The notes under the pieces are model-generated. The model searched no databases. It had not been told where the DNA came from and was given only the letters and a program-made list of their open reading frames with translations. Made by a program: the position numbers and the translations under genes. From Frigidibacter oleivorans (lineage in GTDB: Bacteria; Pseudomonadota; Alphaproteobacteria; Rhodobacterales; Rhodobacteraceae), in assembly GCF_003993775.1 (NCBI RefSeq), contig NZ_RJRZ01000001.1:434001-498000 (forward strand): a stretch of DNA of 64,000 nt, given 5' to 3'. Positions 27,867-37,428 of the stretch are shown piece after piece. Numbering within the stretch: position 1 is the first letter of the stretch; every line of letters begins with the position of its first letter.

Positions 27867-27887
27867 CCCCGGCCCCCGCGGCCGGGG
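27867..27887. terminator. GC hairpin between convergent genes
   Basis: CCCCGGCC / GGCCGGGG with a 5-base loop sits between the aldehyde dehydrogenase stop and the convergent glycosyltransferase stop. There is no T-run, so bidirectional termination here is uncertain. Confidence 0.5.
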
Positions 27888-27890
27888 GTG

Positions 27891-28910
27891 CTACACCGCC
27901 AGCCCCGTCGCCGCGATCAGTTCTGCCTCGCGCGCCTGCAGCGCGGCGTCGAAGGTGTCGGGCGACAGGTCCAGCCCCGGCAGCGCCTGCCCCGCGACCT
28001 GTGCGATATCGGCGGGCGGGTCCGGCGCGAACAGGCCGTGGCGCGCGGCCAGCGCCGCCTCCTGCGCCTCGGTCACCGTCTGCAGGCGGCGCAGGAATTC
28101 GCGCCAGCCGCGCCGGTCGGGGGCCAGCCGCGCCATCTCGGTGAACTGGGCGATGCGGTGGGCGCCGTGGGGGCGGGGCGGGCCGCCATAGGTCTCGGTC
28201 GCGCGCTTCAGGAGTTTCAGCGCCAGATGCAGCGGCGTCAGTCCGTCGAAATGCAGCAGGCGCAGGTCCCGCGCCGCCGCGCCGGTCCAGGCCCGGCCGG
28301 CCGCCGGAACGGGGGCGTGAATGCCGATCTCGATCCCGCGGCCGGTGCGGAACAGGCCCTTGCCGGCGGTATGGCCGGTCAGGCCCCGGTTCAGGTATCC
28401 GGCCTCCCCTCCATGGATCAGCGGGCCGGCTTCAGCCCAGTCCTCCAGCGGGCGGCGGAACAGCCCGTCGAACAGCCCCTCCTGCGGCAGCGGGCGGAAG
28501 GCGCGTTCCGCGACGGGCAGCGTCAGCCAGTCGGTGTCCGCCTCCGCCGCATCGAGGGCGGGGCGGGGCGGGGCCGACAGGAACTCGTCCGCGTCGCAAT
28601 GCAGGATCCACGCGGCATCCGTGCCCGCCTGCACCAGCGCCGCGTTCGCCTTCTGCCGGGCGGTGTGGCGGGGCGGGCGCTGCCCGCGCGGATGCCGCGC
28701 CCAGTAGGCCGGGTCGCAAAGGGTGACCCGCACCCCCGGCAGACCGGACAGCAGCGCCTGCGCGCCGGCATCCGGCCGGTCGAGGAACAGCTGCACCTGC
28801 CGCGCCCCCATCGCCAGATGATGCGCCGCGAAGGCCGCCAGCAGGGGCGCCGGTTCGTCCACCGTCGCCACCACGATCCAGTCGCCGCCCTGCCCGTCCT
28901 GGCGCATCAT
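27891..28910 (-). CDS. Glycosyltransferase family 2-like protein
   Basis: A 339-residue protein with a GT2-type N-terminal domain: WIVVATVDEPAPLLAAFAAHHLAMG, then NAALVQAGTDAAWILHCDADEFL, where the D-A-D motif binds the metal-nucleotide sugar (PF13704-like). Transferred sugar and target unknown. The ATG at 28910 is preferred over one 11 codons upstream because GGAG lies just before it. Convergent with the aldehyde dehydrogenase and divergent from sucC. Confidence 0.78.
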   Translation of the reverse strand: MMRQDGQGGDWIVVATVDEPAPLLAAFAAHHLAMGARQVQLFLDRPDAGAQALLSGLPGVRVTLCDPAYWARHPRGQRPPRHTARQKANAALVQAGTDAAWILHCDADEFLSAPPRPALDAAEADTDWLTLPVAERAFRPLPQEGLFDGLFRRPLEDWAEAGPLIHGGEAGYLNRGLTGHTAGKGLFRTGRGIEIGIHAPVPAAGRAWTGAAARDLRLLHFDGLTPLHLALKLLKRATETYGGPPRPHGAHRIAQFTEMARLAPDRRGWREFLRRLQTVTEAQEAALAARHGLFAPDPPADIAQVAGQALPGLDLSPDTFDAALQAREAELIAATGLAV

Positions 28911-28981
28911 GCCCGCTCCTCCCACCAGTGATTCGTGTTGCATTGCAGCATGTTTCCAGCGGCTTTGCGCCCGGCAACCGC

Positions 28982-29016
28982 TTCGTGATCACAGCCTTCG
29001 GGCATGTGATCACGAA
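28982..29016. promoter_or_regulatory. Paired palindromic operator upstream of sucC
   Basis: TTCGTGATCACA (28982-28993) and TGTGATCACGAA (29005-29016) form a perfect 12-bp inverted repeat with an 11-base spacer. Each arm contains the self-palindrome GTGATCAC, and the two centres are 21 bp apart, two helical turns. This suits two dimers or a tetramer on one DNA face. It lies 105 bases before the sucC ATG. The regulator is unknown. Confidence 0.75.
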
Positions 29017-29048
29017 CCTTGCAAAAGCGGCTGCATTCCGCCAACCCG

Positions 29049-29068
29049 GCCCGAAAAGGCTTTCGGGC
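29049..29068 (+). other. Hairpin in the sucC leader
   Basis: GCCCGAAA / TTTCGGGC is a perfect 8-bp stem with an AGGC loop, ending 52 bases before the sucC start. If transcribed it would form a stable 5' leader structure. No T-run follows. Confidence 0.6.
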
Positions 29069-29120
29069 ACGCCGCACCCGTGCGAGACAGCCGCAAACCA
29101 CACCAGCATGGGACAGTACC

Positions 29121-30314
29121 ATGAACATCCACGAATACCAGGCGAAGGCTCTGCTCAAGAGCTATGGCTGCCCGGTCTCGAACGGCCGCATCGTGCTGAA
29201 GGCCGACGAGGCGAAGACCGCGGCGGGCGAGATGGACGGGCCGCTGTGGGTCGTCAAGGCGCAGATCCACGCCGGTGGTCGGGGCAAGGGCAAGTTCAAG
29301 GAGCCCGAGGCCGGCGAGAAGGGCGGCGTCCGCCTCGCCAAGTCGGTGGAAGAGGCGGAAACGCTGGCCAAGCAGATGCTGGGCCGCACCCTCGTGACCC
29401 ACCAGACCGGCCCGGCCGGCAAGCAGGTCAACCGCATCTATATCGAGGACGGCTCGGACATCGCGCGCGAGCTGTACCTCGCGCTGCTGGTCGACCGCGC
29501 CACCAGCCGCATCTCCTTCGTCGTCTCGACCGAGGGCGGGATGGACATCGAGGAGGTCGCGGCCTCCACCCCTGAAAAGATCGTGTCCTTCAGCGTCGAC
29601 CCGGCCTCGGGCCTGTCGGATTTCCACGGCCGCCGCGTCGCCTTCGCGCTCGGCCTGAAGGGGCCGCAGGTCAAGCAATGCGTCGCGCTGGTCAAGAACC
29701 TCTACCGTGCCTTCGTCGAGAAGGACATGGAGATGCTGGAGATCAACCCGCTGATCGTGATGGAAGACGGCAACCTGAAGGTGCTGGACGCCAAGGTGGG
29801 CTTCGACAACAACGCGCTCTACCGCCAGCCTGACATCCTCGCGCTGCGGGACGAGACCGAGGAAGACCCCAAGGAACTCGCCGCCTCGAAGTTCGACCTG
29901 AACTACATCGCGCTGGATGGCGAGATCGGCTGCATGGTCAACGGCGCGGGCCTTGCCATGGCGACGATGGACATCATCAAGCTCTACGGTGCGGAGCCGG
30001 CGAACTTCCTCGACGTGGGCGGCGGCGCCACCAAGGAGAAGGTGACCGAGGCCTTCAAGATCATCACGAGCGACCCGAACGTGAAGGGCATCCTCGTGAA
30101 CATCTTCGGCGGCATCATGCGCTGCGACATCATCGCCGAGGGCGTGCTGGCCGCGGTCAAGGAAGTGGGCCTGCAGGTTCCGCTGGTCGTGCGTCTGGAA
30201 GGCACGAACGTGGAACTGGGCAAGGACATCATCAAGAATTCCGGCCTGAATGTCATCGCCGCCGACAACCTGTCGGACGCGGCGGAGAAGATCGTGAAGG
30301 CGGTCAAGGGCTGA
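29121..30314 (+). CDS. sucC: Succinyl-CoA synthetase beta subunit
   Basis: A 397-residue ATP-grasp subunit of the ADP-forming succinate-CoA ligase (TCA cycle). It starts [19 protein letters not shown], has the nucleotide region [14 protein letters not shown], the metal/phosphate site EINPLIV, and the C-terminal [17 protein letters not shown]. The start at 29121 is fixed by the conserved N-terminus; an open frame extends upstream but is not conserved. First gene of the suc operon. The ribosome binding site is weak (GGGACAG). Confidence 0.97.
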   Translation: MNIHEYQAKALLKSYGCPVSNGRIVLKADEAKTAAGEMDGPLWVVKAQIHAGGRGKGKFKEPEAGEKGGVRLAKSVEEAETLAKQMLGRTLVTHQTGPAGKQVNRIYIEDGSDIARELYLALLVDRATSRISFVVSTEGGMDIEEVAASTPEKIVSFSVDPASGLSDFHGRRVAFALGLKGPQVKQCVALVKNLYRAFVEKDMEMLEINPLIVMEDGNLKVLDAKVGFDNNALYRQPDILALRDETEEDPKELAASKFDLNYIALDGEIGCMVNGAGLAMATMDIIKLYGAEPANFLDVGGGATKEKVTEAFKIITSDPNVKGILVNIFGGIMRCDIIAEGVLAAVKEVGLQVPLVVRLEGTNVELGKDIIKNSGLNVIAADNLSDAAEKIVKAVKG

Positions 30315-30315
30315 G

Positions 30316-30822
30316 ATGCTGCGCGCCGCCTCGCTTCTTGCTGTAGCCCTGCTGGCCGGTTGCGTGGAAACGCAATCGGCCGGAACGGTCGCTGCGGCCC
30401 AGGTCGGGCCCGGGTCCTCCCTGCTTGATCCGGAAGACCAGATTTTTGCCGCTATGCTCTTCAACGACGTCTGCGGTGATACCGGGGCGAAACCGGCTGC
30501 GGCAAAGGCGGTGCTGGCAAAACTGCCAGTGACGCAGCATCCCGAAACCGGGACCTATTATCATCAGAACCTCGACCTTTCCTTCAAACTTGTGAAGGAA
30601 GGTTCGCACGATGTCTGCTCAATGGTCTTCGGGTCTCGTTCTGAGTTGTCCAGCATCGGGCTGATGCTCGCGGCAGGTTCTGCCGCCAAGGGGGCTCCCG
30701 TCGGCATGGATCCCGACACGGGGGAGATCGAGGCAAAGGCCGCCAAAGGCGGTACCTTGTACTTCGCCCCCATCAACCAACAGAACGGCCGCAAGTACTA
30801 TCGCGCCTGGATCACGAATTAA
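30316..30822 (+). CDS. Putative lipoprotein inserted between sucC and sucD
   Basis: A 168-residue predicted lipoprotein: [16 protein letters not shown] is a signal peptide with the lipobox LLAGC (C16). The mature part has an early domain ([20 protein letters not shown] with a cysteine, a second cysteine at [10 protein letters not shown]) and ends [21 protein letters not shown] do not recognise the family. It starts one base after the sucC stop and ends 13 bases before sucD, so it is embedded in the TCA operon. Its third codon positions are visibly less GC-rich than in sucC and sucD, which suggests later acquisition. Confidence 0.8.
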   Translation: MLRAASLLAVALLAGCVETQSAGTVAAAQVGPGSSLLDPEDQIFAAMLFNDVCGDTGAKPAAAKAVLAKLPVTQHPETGTYYHQNLDLSFKLVKEGSHDVCSMVFGSRSELSSIGLMLAAGSAAKGAPVGMDPDTGEIEAKAAKGGTLYFAPINQQNGRKYYRAWITN

Positions 30823-30835
30823 GGAGACGCCGCAC

Positions 30836-31720
30836 ATGGCCGTACTCGTCGACGAAAACACCAAGGTAATCTGCCAAGGCTTCACCGGCAGCCAGGGCAC
30901 CTTCCATTCCGAACAGGCCATCGCCTATGGCACCAAGATGGTCGGGGGCGTGACCCCCGGCAAGGGCGGCACCACCCATCTGGACCTGCCCGTCTTCGAC
31001 TCGGTGCACGAGGCGGTGGAGCGGACCGGCGCCAATGCCAGCGTGATCTACGTGCCGCCGCCCTTCGCGGCCGACTCGATCCTCGAGGCGATCGACGCCG
31101 AGGTGCCGCTGATCGTCTGCATCACCGAGGGCATCCCGGTGCTGGACATGATGAAGGTCAAGCGCGCGCTGATCAATTCGAAGTCGCGGCTGATCGGCCC
31201 GAACTGCCCGGGTGTCATCACCCCCGGCGCCTGCAAGATCGGCATCATGCCGGGCCATATCCACAAGCGCGGCAAGATCGGCGTCGTGTCGCGTTCGGGC
31301 ACGCTGACCTATGAGGCGGTGAAGCAGACCTCCGACCTCGGACTCGGCCAGTCCTCGGCCGTGGGCATCGGCGGCGACCCGATCAAGGGCACCGAACACC
31401 TGGAAGTGCTGGAAATGTTCCTGGCCGACCCGGAGACCGAGGCGCTGATCATGATCGGCGAAATCGGCGGCGATGCCGAGGAGATGGCGGCGCAGTTCCT
31501 CGCCGACGAGGCGAAGAAGGGCCGCGCCAAGCCCTGCGCCGGCTTCATCGCCGGCCGCACCGCGCCGAAGGGCCGCCGCATGGGCCATGCCGGGGCGATC
31601 GTGTCGGGCGGCAAGGGCGACGCGGAAAGCAAGATCGAGGCGATGAAATCCGCCGGAATCGTGGTGGCCGACAGCCCCGCCCATCTGGGCGAGGCGGTCA
31701 TGAAGGCCATGGGCAAGTAA
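30836..31720 (+). CDS. sucD: Succinyl-CoA synthetase alpha subunit
   Basis: A 294-residue subunit carrying the phosphorylated histidine. It has the CoA-binding N-terminus ([17 protein letters not shown]), [14 protein letters not shown], and the active-site histidine in [23 protein letters not shown] lies just before the ATG. It is separated from its partner sucC by a lipoprotein gene, which is unusual because sucC and sucD are normally adjacent or overlapping. Confidence 0.97.
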   Translation: MAVLVDENTKVICQGFTGSQGTFHSEQAIAYGTKMVGGVTPGKGGTTHLDLPVFDSVHEAVERTGANASVIYVPPPFAADSILEAIDAEVPLIVCITEGIPVLDMMKVKRALINSKSRLIGPNCPGVITPGACKIGIMPGHIHKRGKIGVVSRSGTLTYEAVKQTSDLGLGQSSAVGIGGDPIKGTEHLEVLEMFLADPETEALIMIGEIGGDAEEMAAQFLADEAKKGRAKPCAGFIAGRTAPKGRRMGHAGAIVSGGKGDAESKIEAMKSAGIVVADSPAHLGEAVMKAMGK

Positions 31721-31731
31721 CATCCAAGCTT

Positions 31732-31755
31732 CCGCGCCCTATATGAGGGGCGCGG
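31732..31755 (+). other. Hairpin between sucD and sucA
   Basis: CCGCGCCC / GGGCGCGG, a perfect 8-bp stem with an 8-base loop, is followed by ATTTCC, 12 bases after the sucD stop. It may be a partial terminator or a processing site that separates sucCD from sucAB levels. Confidence 0.65.
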
Positions 31756-31778
31756 ATTTCCAATTGTCAGGTGCGACC

Positions 31779-34736
31779 ATGACGGACCAGAGCCCCAACG
31801 ACCAGTTCCACGCCTCGAGCTTCCTGCAAGGGCACAACGCGGAATACATCGAACAGCTGTATGCGCGCTACGCGACCGACCCGGCCGCGGTCGATCAGGC
31901 CTGGGCCGATTTCTTCCGCAGCCTCGGCGATGCCGAGACGGATGTGCGCAACGAGGCGAAGGGTGCGTCCTGGACGCGGGCGGACTGGCCGCCGCTGCCC
32001 GGCGACGATCTGACCGCGGCGCTGACCGGCGAATGGCCGGCGGCGGCGAAGGAGCTGAAGGGCGCGGGCGACAAGATCAAGGCGAAGGCCGCCGAGACCG
32101 GCGTCCCGGTGACTGACGAGCAGATCAAGCGCGCCGTCCTGGATTCGATCCGCGCCATCATGATCATCCGCGCCTATCGCATCCGCGGCCACCTTGCCGC
32201 CGATCTCGATCCGCTGCGCATGCAGGACGACAACGCCCATCCGGAACTGGACCCGCGGTCCTACGGCTTCGCCGAGGCCGACATGGACCGCCCGATCTTC
32301 ATCGACAATGTGCTGGGGCTGCAATTCGCCTCGATGCGGCAGATCCTCGACATGGTGAAGCGCACCTATTGCGGCACCTTCGCGCTGCAGTACATGCACA
32401 TCTCGGACCCCGAACAGTCGGCCTGGCTGAAGGAGCGGATCGAGGGCTACGGCAAGGAGATCGCCTTTACCCGCGAAGGGCGCCGCGCGATCCTGAACAA
32501 GCTGGTCGAGGCGGAGGGCTTCGAGAAGTTCTGCCACGTCAAGTTCATGGGCACCAAGCGCTTCGGCCTCGACGGTGCCGAGGCGCTGATCCCGGCGATG
32601 GAGCAGATCATCAAGCGCGGCGGCGCGCTCGGCGTGCGCGAGGTCGTGGTCGGCATGCCGCACCGGGGCCGGCTGAACGTGCTGGTGAACGTGATGAGCA
32701 AGCCCTACCGGGCGCTGTTCCACGAATTCCAGGGCGGCAGCTTCAAGCCCGACGACGTGGATGGATCGGGCGACGTGAAATATCACCTCGGCGCCTCGTC
32801 CGACCGCAGCTTCGACGGCAACATCGTCCACCTGTCGCTGACGGCCAACCCCTCGCACCTTGAGGCGGTGAACCCGGTGGTGCTGGGCAAGGTCCGCGCC
32901 AAGCAGGACCAGCACAACGACAGCGACCGCACCCGGGTGCTGCCGGTGCTGCTGCACGGCGACGCGGCCTTTGCCGGCCAAGGCGTCGTGGCGGAATGCT
33001 TCGGCCTGTCGGGCCTGCGCGGCCACCGCACCGGCGGCACGATCCATGTCGTCGTCAACAACCAGATCGGCTTTACCACCGCGCCGCATTTCAGCCGGTC
33101 CTCGCCCTACCCGACCGACATCGCGCTGATGGTCGAGGCGCCGATCTTCCACGTGAACGGCGACGACCCCGAGGCCGTGGTCCATGCCGCCAAGGTCGCC
33201 ACCGAATATCGCCAGAAGTTCCACAAGGACGTGGTTCTGGACATCTTCTGCTATCGCCGCTTCGGTCACAACGAAGGCGACGAGCCGATGTTCACCAACC
33301 CGGCGATGTACAAGAAGATCAAGAGCCACAAGACCACGCTGCAGCTGTATACCGAACGGCTGGTCAAGGACGGCCTGATCCCGGAAGGCGAGATCGAGGA
33401 CATGAAGGCCGCCTTCCAGGCGCGCCTGAACGAGGAGTTCGAGGCCGGCAAGCAGTTCAAGCCGAACCGCGCCGACTGGCTGGACGGCAAGTGGACCGGC
33501 ATCGAACAGGAAGGCGCCGAATATCAGGCCGGCAAGACCGCGATCACGCCGGAGCTGATGGCCGATATCGGCGCGCGCATCACCAGCGCGCCCGAGGGGT
33601 TCGACCTGCACAAGACGGTCGGCCGGCAGCTGGAAGCCAAGGCGAAGATGTTCGAGACGGGGCAGGGCTTCGACTGGGCGACGGCCGAGGCGCTGGCCTT
33701 CGGCGGTCTGGTGGCCGAGGGCTTCCCGGTGCGGCTGTCGGGTCAGGACTGTATCCGCGGCACCTTCAGCCAGCGGCATTCGGCCTTCGTCGACCAGACG
33801 ACCGAGGAACGCTATTTCCCGCTGAACCACATCAAGCCCGGGCAGGCGCGGCTGGAAGTCATCGACTCGATGCTGTCGGAATATGCGGTTCTGGGCTTCG
33901 AATACGGCTATTCGCTGGCCGAACCCAACGCGCTGGTGATGTGGGAGGCGCAGTTCGGCGACTTCGCCAACGGCGCGCAGATCATGTTCGACCAGTTCAT
34001 CAGCTCGGGCGAGCGCAAGTGGCTGCGGATGTCGGGCCTCGTGATGCTGCTGCCCCACGGGTTCGAGGGTCAGGGTCCGGAACATTCCTCGGCCCGTCTG
34101 GAACGCTTCCTGCAGATGTGCGCCGAGGATAACTGGATCGTCGCCAACTGCTCGACCCCGGCGAACTACTTCCACATCCTGCGCCGGCAGGTGCACCGCA
34201 ACTTCCGCAAGCCGCTGGTGCTGATGACGCCGAAATCGCTGCTGCGCCATCCGATGTGCGTGTCCGAGGCGGCCGATTTCACCACCGGGTCCAGCTTCCA
34301 CCGGGTGCTGGCGGACAGCGCCGAACGCGGCGGCGAGCTGACGCTGCGCCCGGATGCCGAGATCAAGCGCGTGGTCCTGTGCTCGGGCAAGGTCTATTAC
34401 GACCTGCTGGCGGAACGGAACGCCCGCGGTATCGACGACGTCTACCTGATGCGTGTCGAACAGTTCTTCCCGTTCCCGACGCAGTCGCTGGTGAAGGAAC
34501 TCGACCGCTTCAAGACCGCCGAAGTGGTCTGGTGCCAGGAAGAGCCGAAGAACCAGGGGGCGTGGAGCTTCCTCGAACCCAATCTGGAATGGGTTCTGGG
34601 CCGGATCGGCGCCACGCATGGCCGCGCGCGCTATGTCGGCCGCGCCGCCTCGGCATCGCCCGCCACGGGTCTCGCCTCGCGCCACAAGGCCGAGCAGGAG
34701 GCCCTCGTCAACGAAGCCCTGAGCATCGGAGGATAA
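31779..34736 (+). CDS. sucA: 2-oxoglutarate dehydrogenase E1 component
   Basis: A 985-residue thiamine-diphosphate enzyme that decarboxylates 2-oxoglutarate and succinylates the E2 lipoyl group. The N-terminal E2-docking region is [17 protein letters not shown]. The TPP region is [20 protein letters not shown] followed by [11 protein letters not shown]. The transketolase-like C-terminal half includes [16 protein letters not shown] and [21 protein letters not shown]. The start at 31779 gives the family N-terminus. It is followed by sucB after 5 bases. Confidence 0.96.
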   Translation: MTDQSPNDQFHASSFLQGHNAEYIEQLYARYATDPAAVDQAWADFFRSLGDAETDVRNEAKGASWTRADWPPLPGDDLTAALTGEWPAAAKELKGAGDKIKAKAAETGVPVTDEQIKRAVLDSIRAIMIIRAYRIRGHLAADLDPLRMQDDNAHPELDPRSYGFAEADMDRPIFIDNVLGLQFASMRQILDMVKRTYCGTFALQYMHISDPEQSAWLKERIEGYGKEIAFTREGRRAILNKLVEAEGFEKFCHVKFMGTKRFGLDGAEALIPAMEQIIKRGGALGVREVVVGMPHRGRLNVLVNVMSKPYRALFHEFQGGSFKPDDVDGSGDVKYHLGASSDRSFDGNIVHLSLTANPSHLEAVNPVVLGKVRAKQDQHNDSDRTRVLPVLLHGDAAFAGQGVVAECFGLSGLRGHRTGGTIHVVVNNQIGFTTAPHFSRSSPYPTDIALMVEAPIFHVNGDDPEAVVHAAKVATEYRQKFHKDVVLDIFCYRRFGHNEGDEPMFTNPAMYKKIKSHKTTLQLYTERLVKDGLIPEGEIEDMKAAFQARLNEEFEAGKQFKPNRADWLDGKWTGIEQEGAEYQAGKTAITPELMADIGARITSAPEGFDLHKTVGRQLEAKAKMFETGQGFDWATAEALAFGGLVAEGFPVRLSGQDCIRGTFSQRHSAFVDQTTEERYFPLNHIKPGQARLEVIDSMLSEYAVLGFEYGYSLAEPNALVMWEAQFGDFANGAQIMFDQFISSGERKWLRMSGLVMLLPHGFEGQGPEHSSARLERFLQMCAEDNWIVANCSTPANYFHILRRQVHRNFRKPLVLMTPKSLLRHPMCVSEAADFTTGSSFHRVLADSAERGGELTLRPDAEIKRVVLCSGKVYYDLLAERNARGIDDVYLMRVEQFFPFPTQSLVKELDRFKTAEVVWCQEEPKNQGAWSFLEPNLEWVLGRIGATHGRARYVGRAASASPATGLASRHKAEQEALVNEALSIGG

Positions 34737-34741
34737 CCCCC

Positions 34742-36277
34742 GTGTCCATCGAAGTCCGCGTGCCGACACTGGGTGAAAGCGTGACCGAGGCGACGGTCGC
34801 CACCTGGTTCAAGAAGGTCGGCGATCATGTCGCCGCCGACGAGATGCTGTGCGAACTGGAAACCGACAAGGTGACGGTCGAGGTCCCCGCGCCGGTTGCC
34901 GGCACGCTGGCCGAGATCGTCATCCCCGAGGGAGAGACGGTCGGCGTGAACGCGCTGCTCGCACAGATTGCCGAAACCGGGAATGCCGGTCCGGAAGAGA
35001 TGAAGCCGAAGAAAGCCGCCGAGGCCGCGACGCCCGGCGCAGGAGAGGGCAAGATGACCGACGTGATGGTGCCGACGCTGGGAGAAAGCGTGACCGAGGC
35101 GACCGTGTCCACATGGTTCAAGAAGGTCGGGGACGCCGTCGCGCAGGACGAGATGCTGTGCGAGCTGGAAACCGACAAGGTATCGGTCGAGGTGCCCTCG
35201 CCCGTGGCCGGCGTGTTGACCGAGATCCTCGCCCCCGAGGGCACCACCGTCGATGCCAAGGCCAAGCTGGCCGTCGTCGCCGAAGGGGCCGCCGCCTCGG
35301 CCGCCGCGCCGAAGTCGGACGAGGCGCCCGCCGCGAAGGCCGCCACGCCGGATGCCGACAAGGCCGCGACCAAGGGCAAGGCCAAGGATGTCGAGGATGC
35401 GCCCTCGGCCAAGAAGGCGATGGCCGAGGCGGGCCTCTCCGCCGATCAGGTCACCGGGTCCGGCCGTGACGGCCGCATCATGAAGGACGACGTGGCCCGC
35501 GCGGCCGCCGCCCCCAAGGCCGCGGCGGCCCCTGCCCCCGCCTCGGTGCCGCGCGCGCCGGTGCCCGCCGATGACGCGGCGCGGGAAGAGCGGGTGAAGA
35601 TGACCCGCCTGCGCGCCACCATCGCCCGCCGCCTGAAGGACGCGCAGAACACCGCCGCGATGCTGACCACCTACAACGAGGTGGACATGTCCGGCATCAT
35701 GGAACTGCGCAACGCCTACAAGGACCAGTTCGAGAAGAAGCACGGCGTCAAGATGGGCTTCATGTCCTTCTTCGTGAAGGCCTGCTGCCACGCGCTGAAG
35801 GAAGTGCCCGAGGTCAATGCCGAGATCGACGGCGGCGATGTGGTCTACAAGCATTACGTCCATATGGGCGTCGCGGTGGGCACCCCCACCGGACTGGTGG
35901 TGCCGGTGGTGCGCGATGCCGACCAGATGTCCTTTGCCGCGATCGAGAAGAAGATCGGCGAGCTGGGCCTGCGCGCCCGCGACGGCAAGCTGACGATGGC
36001 CGAGATGCAGGGCGGCAGCTTCACCATCTCGAACGGCGGGGTCTATGGCTCGCTGATGTCCTCGCCGATCCTGAACCCGCCGCAGTCGGGCATCCTCGGC
36101 ATGCACAAGATCCAGGACCGCCCGGTGGTGGTGAACGGCCAGATCGTCATCCGCCCGATGATGTATCTCGCGCTCAGCTACGATCACCGCATCGTCGACG
36201 GCAAGGGCGCCGTGACCTTCCTCGTGCGGGTGAAAGAGGCGCTGGAAGACCCGCGCCGCCTGCTGATGGACATCTGA
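34742..36277 (+). CDS. sucB: 2-oxoglutarate dehydrogenase E2 component with two lipoyl domains
   Basis: A 511-residue dihydrolipoyl succinyltransferase. Lipoyl domain 1 is residues 1-77 with lipoyl lysine K43 (ETDKVTVEV), lipoyl domain 2 is about 105-182 with K146 (ETDKVSVEV). The peripheral-subunit-binding domain ([29 protein letters not shown]) and the catalytic domain (ending [22 protein letters not shown]) follow. Start is GTG at 34742 with GGAGG upstream. Most SucB proteins are about 400 residues with one lipoyl domain. An internal ATG with its own Shine-Dalgarno precedes domain 2. Confidence 0.95.
   Translation: MSIEVRVPTLGESVTEATVATWFKKVGDHVAADEMLCELETDKVTVEVPAPVAGTLAEIVIPEGETVGVNALLAQIAETGNAGPEEMKPKKAAEAATPGAGEGKMTDVMVPTLGESVTEATVSTWFKKVGDAVAQDEMLCELETDKVSVEVPSPVAGVLTEILAPEGTTVDAKAKLAVVAEGAAASAAAPKSDEAPAAKAATPDADKAATKGKAKDVEDAPSAKKAMAEAGLSADQVTGSGRDGRIMKDDVARAAAAPKAAAAPAPASVPRAPVPADDAAREERVKMTRLRATIARRLKDAQNTAAMLTTYNEVDMSGIMELRNAYKDQFEKKHGVKMGFMSFFVKACCHALKEVPEVNAEIDGGDVVYKHYVHMGVAVGTPTGLVVPVVRDADQMSFAAIEKKIGELGLRARDGKLTMAEMQGGSFTISNGGVYGSLMSSPILNPPQSGILGMHKIQDRPVVVNGQIVIRPMMYLALSYDHRIVDGKGAVTFLVRVKEALEDPRRLLMDI
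34760..35212 (+). repeat. Tandem duplication of the lipoyl-domain coding sequence
   Basis: Two 144-base segments, 34760-34903 and 35069-35212, are 309 bases apart, in the same frame, and match at most positions, including silent ones. The match shows a fairly recent duplication or ongoing gene conversion within sucB. Confidence 0.85.
35041..35056 (+). promoter_or_regulatory. Internal ribosome binding site and ATG inside sucB
   Basis: AGGAG at 35041-35045 is followed 8 bases later by an in-frame ATG (35054). Initiation there would give a 407-residue, single-lipoyl SucB of standard family length. The use of this start is inferred. Confidence 0.6.
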
Positions 36278-36284
36278 TCCCCGC

Positions 36285-36308
36285 AGGGCGGCCTTCGGGC
36301 CGCCCTTT
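36285..36308 (+). terminator. Hairpin terminator after sucB
   Basis: AGGGCGGCC / GGCCGCCCT, a 9-bp stem with a TTCG tetraloop and a short T-run, starts 7 bases after the sucB stop. It is probably partial, because lpd and small genes follow in the same direction. Confidence 0.75.
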
Positions 36309-36325
36309 CCGAAAGGAGCCCCGTC

Positions 36326-36571
36326 ATGCTGCAACTGCTGTGCCAGATCGACGCCGCCGACCCCGCCGCCTGGCGGGAGATGTTCGACGACGATGCCGAA
36401 AACCGGGCGCAGGCCGGGCTGACCTTGCTGCAGATGTGGTCGGATGCCGACACGCCCTCGCATGTGGTGCTGCTGTTCCAGGTGAACGACCGCGGCCGGG
36501 CGCAGGCCTGGCTGGACCGGTCCGCGGGCTTCGGCCGCCCCGTCGCCGCGCATTTCCTGAAGACGGCGTGA
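36326..36571 (+). CDS. Small conserved-looking protein, unknown function
   Basis: An 81-residue cytoplasmic protein without signal peptide or membrane helix: MLQLLCQIDAADPAAWREMF at the start, then HVVLLFQVNDRGRAQAWLDR. The beta-alpha-beta pattern resembles a small ferredoxin-like or dimeric alpha-beta barrel domain, but no family is certain. AAAGGAG precedes the ATG. It lies between sucB and two MAPEG genes in the suc operon, with 4 bases to the next gene. Confidence 0.75.
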   Translation: MLQLLCQIDAADPAAWREMFDDDAENRAQAGLTLLQMWSDADTPSHVVLLFQVNDRGRAQAWLDRSAGFGRPVAAHFLKTA

Positions 36572-36575
36572 TCCG

Positions 36576-36986
36576 ATGGCGGCCGGCCTGACCCCGGAAC
36601 TGGCCGCGCTGGCGGCGACGGTGCTGATCCACCTCGCCGCCGTCGGCTGGTCGCAGGCGGCGCTGACCCGCGACGTGGGGCCCCGCGGCAACATGGGGCC
36701 CCGGGACGGCGACCTGCCCTTGTCGCAGCAGACGCTGCGCCTGCGCCGGGCGCTGGCCAACCATGTCGAGAATACCGGGCTGTTCCTGACCGCCGTGGTG
36801 CTGGTCAGCCTGACCGGGTCGAACAGCTGGTTCACCGCCGCCTGCGCCTGGGTCTATGTCGCGGCCCGCGCGCTGTATCTGCCCGGCTATGCCTTCGGCT
36901 GGGTGCCGGGGCGGTCGATCCTGTTCACCATCGGCCTTGTCGCGACGCTGGCGATGGTCGCGGCCGGCGTGGCCGGGGGAGTTTGA
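36576..36986 (+). CDS. MAPEG-family membrane protein (first copy)
   Basis: A 136-residue protein with four hydrophobic helices: an N-terminal helix ([18 protein letters not shown]), a short loop ([13 protein letters not shown]), then [44 protein letters not shown] and a final helix. The R-x-x-x-A-x-x-N-x-x-E-N pattern is the MAPEG signature. Eukaryotic members act on glutathione or eicosanoids; bacterial roles are unclear. It overlaps the second MAPEG gene region and lies in the suc operon before lpd. Confidence 0.85.
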   Translation: MAAGLTPELAALAATVLIHLAAVGWSQAALTRDVGPRGNMGPRDGDLPLSQQTLRLRRALANHVENTGLFLTAVVLVSLTGSNSWFTAACAWVYVAARALYLPGYAFGWVPGRSILFTIGLVATLAMVAAGVAGGV

Positions 36987-36988
36987 CA

Positions 36989-37384
36989 ATGACGGCGGAA
37001 CTGACCGTGCTGGCCCTTGCCATCCTGCTGCATGGCGGCCTGTTCGTGGCCTTCGCGCTGATCGCCAACCGCGAGCTCGGCCCGCGCTGGACGACCTCAC
37101 CTCGCGACGAGCCGCCGAAGCGGCCGCTGTCCGTTACCGGCGGACGGCTGCAGCGGACGCTCGACAACTCCTTCGAGTCGCTGATCCTGTTCGCCCCCGC
37201 CGCGCTGATGATCCCCGTCAGCGGCCAGTCCACGGCCGTGACGGCGGCGCTGGCCTGGGCCTTCCTGCTGGCCCGCATCCTCTACATTCCCGCCTATGTC
37301 CTCGGCTGGTGCCCCGCGCGCTCGGCCATCTGGGGGGTGGGCTTTCTCGCAACCGTGGCGATGGTCGTCGCCGCACTGATCTGA
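36989..37384 (+). CDS. MAPEG-family membrane protein (second copy)
   Basis: A 131-residue paralogue of the preceding gene, with [44 protein letters not shown] and [21 protein letters not shown]. The MAPEG pattern here reads R-T-L-D-N-S-F-E-S, and the loop has [14 protein letters not shown] at 36989 is preferred over a TTG two codons earlier, because GGGGGAG has a better 7-base spacing to it. It starts 2 bases after the first copy ends. Function unknown; a tandem duplication or a heteromeric pair is likely. Confidence 0.83.
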   Translation: MTAELTVLALAILLHGGLFVAFALIANRELGPRWTTSPRDEPPKRPLSVTGGRLQRTLDNSFESLILFAPAALMIPVSGQSTAVTAALAWAFLLARILYIPAYVLGWCPARSAIWGVGFLATVAMVVAALI

Positions 37385-37428
37385 CGAAGCCGGGCGCGAA
37401 GACCCGGCCCGAACCCAGGAGACCCGCA

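Noticed and set aside
31767-34769. A 1000-residue open frame antisense to sucA
   Set aside because: It is an Arg/His/Gly-rich shadow of high-GC codon use in sucA, without family motifs or ribosome binding site.
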